DNA of 64,000 nucleotides from Ciona intestinalis (taxonomy: Eukaryota; Chordata; Ascidiacea; Phlebobranchia; Cionidae), in the NCBI RefSeq assembly GCF_000224145.3, contig NC_020177.2:4076965-4140964 (forward strand), written 5' to 3'. The first letter of the stretch is position 1. The number at the start of each line of letters is the position of its first letter. Under the pieces are notes generated by a model, which did not search any database, was not told the origin of the DNA, and saw only the letters and a list, made by a program, of their open reading frames with translations. This document shows, in pieces, positions 57,801-64,000 of this stretch. The position numbers and the translations under genes were made by a program.

Positions 57801-60800
57801 AGATATCCCATTTATGACCACATTGGACCAATTGCTGTTAAGTGTCTTGAGCAAGGACACATACGCCCACAGTGGTAACAGAGACAAGCTTGGAATCTGT
57901 AACCTCTGGGTTGGAGACAGGCGAACCAGGGCTTCGTATTAAATATTCACAGGCCAATAGTTCTAGTTTTTCACCTGCTGCAAAATCAGGAACAGCCACA
58001 AGGTCCATCTTCGGAAGAGGGAAGGGAATTTTGAACAAATTCTCGAAATACGTGAGCACTTTACATGCAAAGTGTAACGCATAGTTAAGCTGATCAAGTT
58101 TGTCCTTGGATGCATAAACTGATACCTGGGTAAAAAGGATTGGGTTAAAAACAACAACAGGATAAATGTAGAATTGAAGAAATGAGGTGACAGCTTGAGA
58201 TATGGGTCTTAGTATCTACTTTCCACCAAGGAAAATGTTGTATGCAACTCATGCTCACTGTCAAGTCATATTATCGATGTGTTCTTATACAGCATACACA
58301 CGCGGTATTTATACACCTCATGCTCGCTGGCCAGTTATAATTTGGGTGTCTTCTTCTACACCAGACACAAATGGTGCATAAAACACTTCACGCTCGCTGT
58401 CAAGTCTACATAACATAATTATAATCACCTCTACTCCAGTTGATGTTCTGTTAGAAATTTTGACGAAATCAGAAACAATAAACGCCACGAGGTATGTGCT
58501 CATCCTCACTGTTGGTTGGAAGTCATCACGCTCAATATCGCCTCCTAGTGGAGTGGTAGATTGCAAGGGCGTGTTGAAAAGAGTGTGGACTCCTCTTTCT
58601 CGCACCATCGACAGAGAAAAGTTTGCCTGTTATTATTCATCAGGTAAAAAACAAGTAAGGCTCCGGTTGTTTTGGTGCGGCTCAAACGAACGTACCGAAT
58701 GACAAGCTAATGAATTATGCACGAGTTGCACAGCTAAGGGGAGTAAGAAGCAGGCGAGAAATAAAGTGCAGCTCGGAAATTAAAGCAAGCAAAACAATTC
58801 CTTTACTATGCAGAAACAAAGTCTACTTCAAATACTTGACATAATTTGCATAACATTAGTCTTTGTTGAAAAACAACAATATTTTCTGGCATTTAAACAT
58901 TTTCTGCATTATTTTACGGTAGTAGTAAGTTTATCAGAGTTATTTAACTTAGTAAGAGTTATACATTGGGTCTGGAATGAACTCTTCTAACCAAGCTGTG
59001 CATATAAGTATATTTTACTAAAGAAAAGAAAAAATGTGTTTATTCAGCAACCCTGTTAAATTAAAACAAAAAATCAATTGTTTAACCTTTTCGTTTCTGA
59101 CCACTAAAACAGAATAAAATACCAAGAAAACAACAGCTTACCTTATAAGCTGGCTCATCAAAACATGGGAATGCAGCTCTTGCATCTGTGGGTTCAAATT
59201 GAGTGGCTCCAATCACGGTTTCTTTGCCTTGTTGGTTTTTATATTTACTGAGGTAAAAACCTCCAAGAGAAAAAGTCAAGTTGCCGTTAAAGTCGATCAG
59301 TAGTGAATATTTGTCCCATGCCTTCAGTTTCTTATTGAAGTGAAATGCAACCATGTCGTTTTTGATGCAGAAGAGAGTTTTTGTTGCTTTGTAACTTTCT
59401 TGTTTTCCAGGAGAATTCTCAGCGGGTGTTAACGTGGCCGAGAGTATCTTTTGCCCCCTAGTGTGCAGAATGACAAACTCGGCAGTGTCAATAATGGTAA
59501 TGTTAATTTCTACTTGTCCCGTGTAGTTTTCATGAGTGAAATTAGGATGTAGATGGATATGGTAACTAGATGGCTCAACTTTATCTGGTAACCTAAGAAA
59601 GATGAATATGAATAGAGGTTAAAATGATCAAATACTCAGTTAGCACCACAGTTCACAACCTATTAGTAAAGGAGTATAGCCTATATACTTAATTACTTAT
59701 GTATTAAAGAAGTTATACTATGCAATACAGAGCTATAGGTATATAAGTAAGACAGTAACTTCTGGACTAAATAACTGTTTTCCTAGAAACTGAATGTCCC
59801 ATTCATATATTTTATGATATTATCATCGTAAACTCAGTCATACAAAACAGAAGCACAAGTTTTTACATTAAACAGATTTGCAATCAAAACATATTCACCT
59901 GTATTTCTGCCATGGAAACTTTAACCCCGTTGTTTCATCCATACATAGATCTTGTGATGGTGGTACGTGCTTAGATGGGTGGGCTGGAAAAATATACAAA
60001 TTACAAACTTTGTAAGTTTTTGTTTGTAAGTTAAGCCTAATTAATTAGCCCTACAACTACAGACACTCTTTTCATTTAATATTTTGGTTCTAAATTTTGT
60101 AGAAGGGATGATTTGTATAATGTTATATATGTCGACATATCTCTACACAGACCAGTTTTAGTTTGGTGGTTTGTTAATTAAAATAGAGTGAAGAGACTTC
60201 ATGTACAAACTACTATAAACAGTGCAACTTATTCTTACTATATTTACGGAACCTAGTACTCGATTGGTAAACAAAGCACAAATACATAATAAACAAATAT
60301 GGCGGCTGGTAAGTTCTGTTTTTGACATTACTATTTATGTGTATGTGCATCTTGCGGTTACGATTTGCAATTGGCCCTTTGATCAAGATGTAGCTTGGTT
60401 GGTTGTATATATATGGTGTGTCGGCAACAGGAAAACAAAATCAATTGGAAGTCAAACATGGAGCAGGGAAGGGTCATATTGCATGTTGTGAAGCATTGTG
60501 GGAGTCACTATTACTATGTTGTTTGGTGTAATGGTGTTGATGCACAAATGGAAATAGACCAAAAAACATTTGGTTTCATAATATTAACAGCGTTGCAAAT
60601 TGAGAATGTGTTTTGTTTATCAAATGTTGTGATATCAGACTTGGTTGGTGGTTTGTTATATAAACATTCATTGCATTCCATGGGAAAGGAGAACATACTT
60701 GTAGCGTGTTAACTCAGGAACAAGGGCTTCTATAACTTAATACCCAAATTTGTGCAAAGCTCCCAAATTTGTGCAAATTTCATACAGTTACACTCATTGT

Positions 60801-61025
60801 TGTTAGTTTAATACGGTTTGCCATTCATGATTGTTTTTGTTATATGTAGCGATTTGTTATTTATTGGTTATTTAATGCAATATTTGAAATAATATATTAT
60901 CTATATTCTATATACAATTAAATATATCTTTTCTTTGTAATTACACTGGCCACCAGCAGCAAGATTTGAACCCAGTACCTTTCAGTAAAAAAAACATACT
61001 GCTATGTGTGTTATATAATAATACC

Positions 61026-61063
<38 letters not shown>

Positions 61064-62639
61064 CATTATTGTGACATTTACGATATCCAAGTCCAATGTT
61101 AACCATCATAATTAGGATGATTCCAATCACAAGAACGGAGATGAGAGAATATTTATATTTTGTTTCATCCAGAGCTTTGTTGCCAGATGATGGTTGTATA
61201 ACACGCGGGCTGAGGTTTAAACTCCTGTTAGGGATGCACATTACAGAATAATTAGGTATTCTAGGATATCCTAGAATACTTTATTTCGAATCTAGAATTC
61301 CGAATCTAGAATTTCGAATCTTTTTATATTTATAGGAAAAAGAAATTTTACCCACAAAAGTCAGTTTATTGACCCTTTCATAGCAGCCTTGTTGGGTCAT
61401 GAGCTGTAAAATGATCAAAAATTGTACTATTGGGTAGTTTTTGCGTCATGAAACGTATAGCAGGCTATGAAAAGACGTTACGAAACGTTTACTCTCGAAA
61501 GTCCCACAAACACAAAAATATTTTTTTTCAAAATTAATAAGTTTCAAAAATTGTTAATATAGTTTATGAGATGACGTGTGATGACGTCATTAAACAGAAT
61601 ACCGAATCCCGTAATTAGATTCGAATACAAAAGGATTCGAATCTCATAGATTCGAAATTCTGTAATGTGCATCCCTAACTCCTGTTATAAAAAAGTATTT
61701 ATAAGTCCCATAAGGTGGCACGCCATGGGTTCTAGGATTTAAGCCAGAGTTGACCCGTTACCCTAAAGTATTTAATACTGATATAACCCATGAAGTTTAA
61801 TTAAAAATTGGCAACTCTACTTATGGAAAAGTTGCTTTAATTTGCAAGGAGAGTAAACTTGAACATTGCACCATTTTTAATAGAAAGCATAATATGAAAT
61901 ACTCTGTTTATATGGCATATATTGATTAAAATTATACGGTTTATGTCATTTTGTCAATGTAATCTACATAAGCTATCATTTATATGGAGTCTGGTATTGT
62001 ACATCATATACCACTGTCACATTGTGAACATAAATATGATGAACAAAATGTTTGTTTTGCAATACTGCTTGCAAAAGTGCACGGAACCACACACAAAGTT
62101 TTAATTCTCAAACACATACATAATTGCACAGGACGAGCACATTCATGAAATATTAAACACATAAGATAGCTTGCCTTACTTTAAAAAGCGTTGACGAAGC
62201 GCCATGTTTGTCTTCTGATAACAAACACTAAACCAATGCTGACACACGAACTCTTTACGTAAAGTGTTTAAATCCACTTTCTAAGATTAAAAAACTGAAC
62301 CTACTCCTAACCTACACGCATTCCAGTTAATTAGGTGCTGCAGACTTGACTATAGTTAAAGACATCATTGAAAGTAATGCTTCAACTTGTATTTACACAA
62401 GGCGTCTTGTTTATCAATGACAAATATTATACTAAGCCCAACACCCACCACAAAACACACATGTCCACCCAGGTGAAAACTTTGCCAAATTCAATATAAT
62501 TTTAGCACTTTTGACTCTTATACCTCACATTATCATCAGACATTCTTCTTTGTGATGTCACATTGTCATCATCGCTTGTGGATTGCAATAAATCGACCGT
62601 TTCATCTTCCTCAACATGATGCCAACTTACTCGACCCAT
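51852..62639 (-). CDS. M1-family zinc aminopeptidase, type II membrane ectoenzyme (ANPEP/ENPEP group)
   Basis: Removes N-terminal residues from peptides outside the cell. Seventeen exons (one copy of the duplicated exon counted): 62524-62639, 61025-61224, 59899-59983, 59142-59592, 58429-58626, 57975-58125, 57508-57687, 56866-57060 or 56057-56251, 55476-55639, 55151-55219, 54690-54899, 54054-54289, 53548-53700, 53246-53352, 52776-52948, 52312-52459, 51852-52036; 1006 residues. A cytosolic N-tail of about 60 residues precedes the membrane segment [20 protein letters not shown], then a 12-Gln run. The exopeptidase motif GAMEN is at 401-405. The zinc site [10 protein letters not shown] has H437, E438 and H441, with E460 in WLNEG. 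SYSKG follows, and the C-terminal ERAP1-like half ends [23 protein letters not shown] differs from HELVH of ENPEP and HELAH of ANPEP, so no single vertebrate orthologue is claimed. Confidence 0.94.
52608..52770. repeat. 65-70 bp tandem repeat, aminopeptidase intron 15
   Basis: Between two and three units with ATCTCATGGTCACTGTTAAG and CACCTCATGCTCACTGCCAAG, spaced by TTATAACATG and GTGTCTTCTTATACACCAGA words. The array stops about 5 bp from the donor of exon 52776-52948. Confidence 0.75.
53841..53992 (+). mobile_element. tRNA-derived SINE-like copy
   Basis: Head AGTTCGGCACAGTGGC, later GGAATTGAGCCTCGATGCTG (B-box-like), tail GCGTATGTGTCCTTG, GACACTTAA and GCAATTGCTCTAACCCACT. The tail recurs on the other strand at 57795-57945. 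Sits in an aminopeptidase intron. Confidence 0.7.
55811..56491. repeat. Left copy of a 0.68 kb duplicated block containing an aminopeptidase exon
   Basis: Nearly identical to 56617-57300, in the same orientation, with a 125-N gap between. Both encode the same 65-residue exon (starting [20 protein letters not shown]). Probably unmerged alleles. Confidence 0.85.
56492..56616. other. Assembly gap (125 N)
   Basis: Run of N between the two copies of the block. Same length as the gap at 42476-42600. Confidence 0.98.
56617..57300. repeat. Right copy of the 0.68 kb duplicated block
   Basis: Starts with the same ACTTTGAATAAAACAATTCT as the left copy. The donor after the exon differs by one base (GTGTCT against GTGACT). 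Confidence 0.85.
57795..57945 (-). mobile_element. tRNA-derived SINE-like copy
   Basis: On the minus strand: GGTTCGCCTGTCTCCAACCC, GGGCGTATGTGTCCTTGCTC and AAGACACTTAACAGCAATTG, matching the copy at 53841-53992. Ends about 30 bp from the donor of exon 57975-58125. Confidence 0.7.
58215..58412. repeat. 65-70 bp tandem repeat, aminopeptidase intron 5
   Basis: Three units marked by CAACTCATGCTCACTGTCAAG, CACCTCATGCTCGCTGGCCAG and CACTTCACGCTCGCTGTCAAG. The last stops about 17 bp from the donor of exon 58429-58626. Confidence 0.8.
59984..61024. other. Long intron of the aminopeptidase gene
   Basis: Carries two modest open frames on the plus strand (60222-60491 and 60395-60712) that show no family likeness. 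No other feature was recognised. Confidence 0.45.
61026..61063. repeat. Coding (CAA)n microsatellite beside a splice donor
   Basis: Read on the minus strand as 12 CAA codons (poly-Gln) just after the membrane segment of the aminopeptidase, running up to the donor at 61024. Its length probably varies between individuals. Confidence 0.9.
61229..61677. mobile_element. hAT-type MITE, 449 bp, with perfect 8 bp target duplication
   Basis: Ends are TAGGGATGCACATTACAGAA and its inverse. The flanking 8 bases ACTCCTGT are present at 61221-61228 and again at 61678-61685, the target size of hAT transposons. The interior repeats ATTCGAAT-like words and holds one TGACGTCA; no transposase frame. The left target copy contains the aminopeptidase exon 2 splice acceptor. 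Confidence 0.9.
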
Positions 62640-64000
62640 TTTTTTTGGATCTTTAATGTTACCTAACAATAAAACTTATGATGTCACAATAGGATCTCAA
62701 TTAATTAGTAACAGTATAGGCATACATAAATGATTTAGTTTTTATGTAAGAATACAAGGTTTAATCAACCATTCAATAATTGCACATTCCAGGTGCCATT
62801 ATTTTTATATTATCACCCTTAAGTATCTCTTAAAGATTACACTATTATTTTAATCAATTCTTTAGTGACCACTGGACTCTAGGTATGACCGATAAGTAGC
62901 TTGACCAAGGGTTACTGCCAGCTATTGCGCACTTAGTATCATAGAGCATTCATTATTACCTTCAAATTTCAGTTCAATGCTTCTTCAGTTAACAGTTTTT
63001 ACCCTACTGGCTCCTAAACAAAAACCTACATAGGAACACACAATGTACAGTTTTGAATGATTACATTTGGTGCAGTTTGTATGCATTTTAAATCCAAGTG
63101 GTTACAGCAATGTTACCGGATCCAAATGTAACCAGGTTTACAAACAAGCAAATCACGGCTACGATAATATAGTCACATTTACCGAATATGGGAGACCATA
63201 GTTACAGCAACGTTCTAATTACTACTTTTACTCCGTGGTTTTTACACCATTTATGACATCATAACAGCTGTTGGTCAGGTTCGGATAGATACACATTATG
63301 ACATCACAATCTGTACATGGTTGGATAGTGAATATCCATCAATCCAGTGTTCAATAATCACGTCGATTCCCAAATGATATTTAGGCTTTTCTGAATCACT
63401 GGTGCAGTCCTGGGTCAAGTTTATGCGGGTCTGGGTCAAAAACGAACAAAACTTAAAATGCCGTTGAGTTTTTTAGATCAATACAGCTTCAGTTGATTTT
63501 TACTGAGCCAATGAAACGGTGGCTTTCAACCAAAACTTGAAACACAATTAGGCGGCAGCAACCGGCTTCAAAACGTAAAAAATAAAAATACAAAAATAAG
63601 GAAATCGCTACAAACTGCAAGAAAAAAATCCCCCCCCCCGACTTAAAAAGAAAAGTATTTAAAAAAAGAGTAAAAAATTGCCGAAATGGTAGAGATATGC
63701 TCGGCTATCGTATCTCTGCGTTTTAACCCAGTAAAAACGTAATTTTGAAAGTAATTTTAACGTAATTTCGCAAACAACTTAACCCACTTAGCAGCGTACG
63801 CCGGATGTTGGGGGCAAAACTACTCAACCACGAGATTGGTTTTTCAAACATTCAATTTTACAGTTGGCATGCATTGGGCACCAGAACAGGAACGAAAGCA
63901 GAATTAAGTTCTACTTTTGGGACTTGATTTAAAGAAAACACCACAGAACAGAAATTTAACACAACTAATGAATAGCTAGATTACATGTGCATGTCCATGA
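62640..64000. other. 5' flank of the aminopeptidase gene, no gene recognised
   Basis: Presumed promoter side of the aminopeptidase. AT-rich, with a C(10) run near 63631. No coding region, repeat family or RNA gene could be supported up to the right edge. Confidence 0.45.

Noticed and set aside
60222-60712. Two overlapping plus-strand frames inside the aminopeptidase intron
   Set aside because: They read against the host gene, show no motif, and have unremarkable composition. Most likely chance frames or old repeat debris.
1-64000. CRISPR arrays, rRNA genes, retrovirus or LTR-like elements
   Set aside because: No spaced direct-repeat array, no rRNA core sequence and no reverse transcriptase, integrase or capsid-like frame was seen.

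Overview
The window reads as nuclear DNA of a tunicate, most likely the sea squirt Ciona. The genes are compact and split into many short GT-AG exons. The base composition is AT-rich, small inverted-repeat transposons sit in the introns, and the proteins are chordate in kind: a true tyrosinase, TMEM150, GBF1, FBXL4 and BCKDHB. The genus is inferred; no database was searched. Exon models were built by hand from splice sites, homology recalled from family knowledge, and reading phase. For every multi-exon gene that is complete here, the exon lengths sum to a multiple of three.

Layout. Left end: the 5' part of GBF1 (minus, 30-3305) and, head to head with it, a small basic protein I do not recognise (plus, 3870-4670). 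Next is a TMEM150/DRAM-type membrane protein (minus, 5520-11044), then about 7.7 kb without a convincing gene but with three copies of a roughly 190 bp inverted-repeat element. A CpG-rich stretch follows with a membrane-anchored C2-domain protein (plus, 18799-22738) converging on tyrosinase (minus, 24311-27924). This stretch is loaded with the palindrome TGACGTCA in exons, introns and flanks alike.

The middle holds BCKDHB, ATP synthase subunit g and a REV7/MAD2L2 HORMA protein in tandem on the minus strand, then SOD2 divergent on the plus strand. Three of these four act in mitochondria. About 5.5 kb of repeat-bearing DNA leads to a three-exon candidate secreted peptide gene (41235-41890), present a second time (42611-43268) across a 125-N gap. 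The right part carries FBXL4 (minus, 45532-50643), an F-box/LRR protein tied to mitochondria, and a large M1-family zinc aminopeptidase (minus, 51852-62639).

Mobile and repeated DNA: at least eleven copies or fragments of a TATAGTAGGGTGGGG-ended MITE, one of which fills most of a tyrosinase intron; a hAT-type MITE inserted exactly at a splice acceptor of the aminopeptidase gene; tRNA-derived SINE-like copies; and a 65-70 bp tandem repeat that three times starts just inside an intron's 5' splice site. Two of the three N gaps are flanked by near-identical copies of the same sequence and look like unmerged alleles. No rRNA gene, CRISPR array or virus-derived element was seen.
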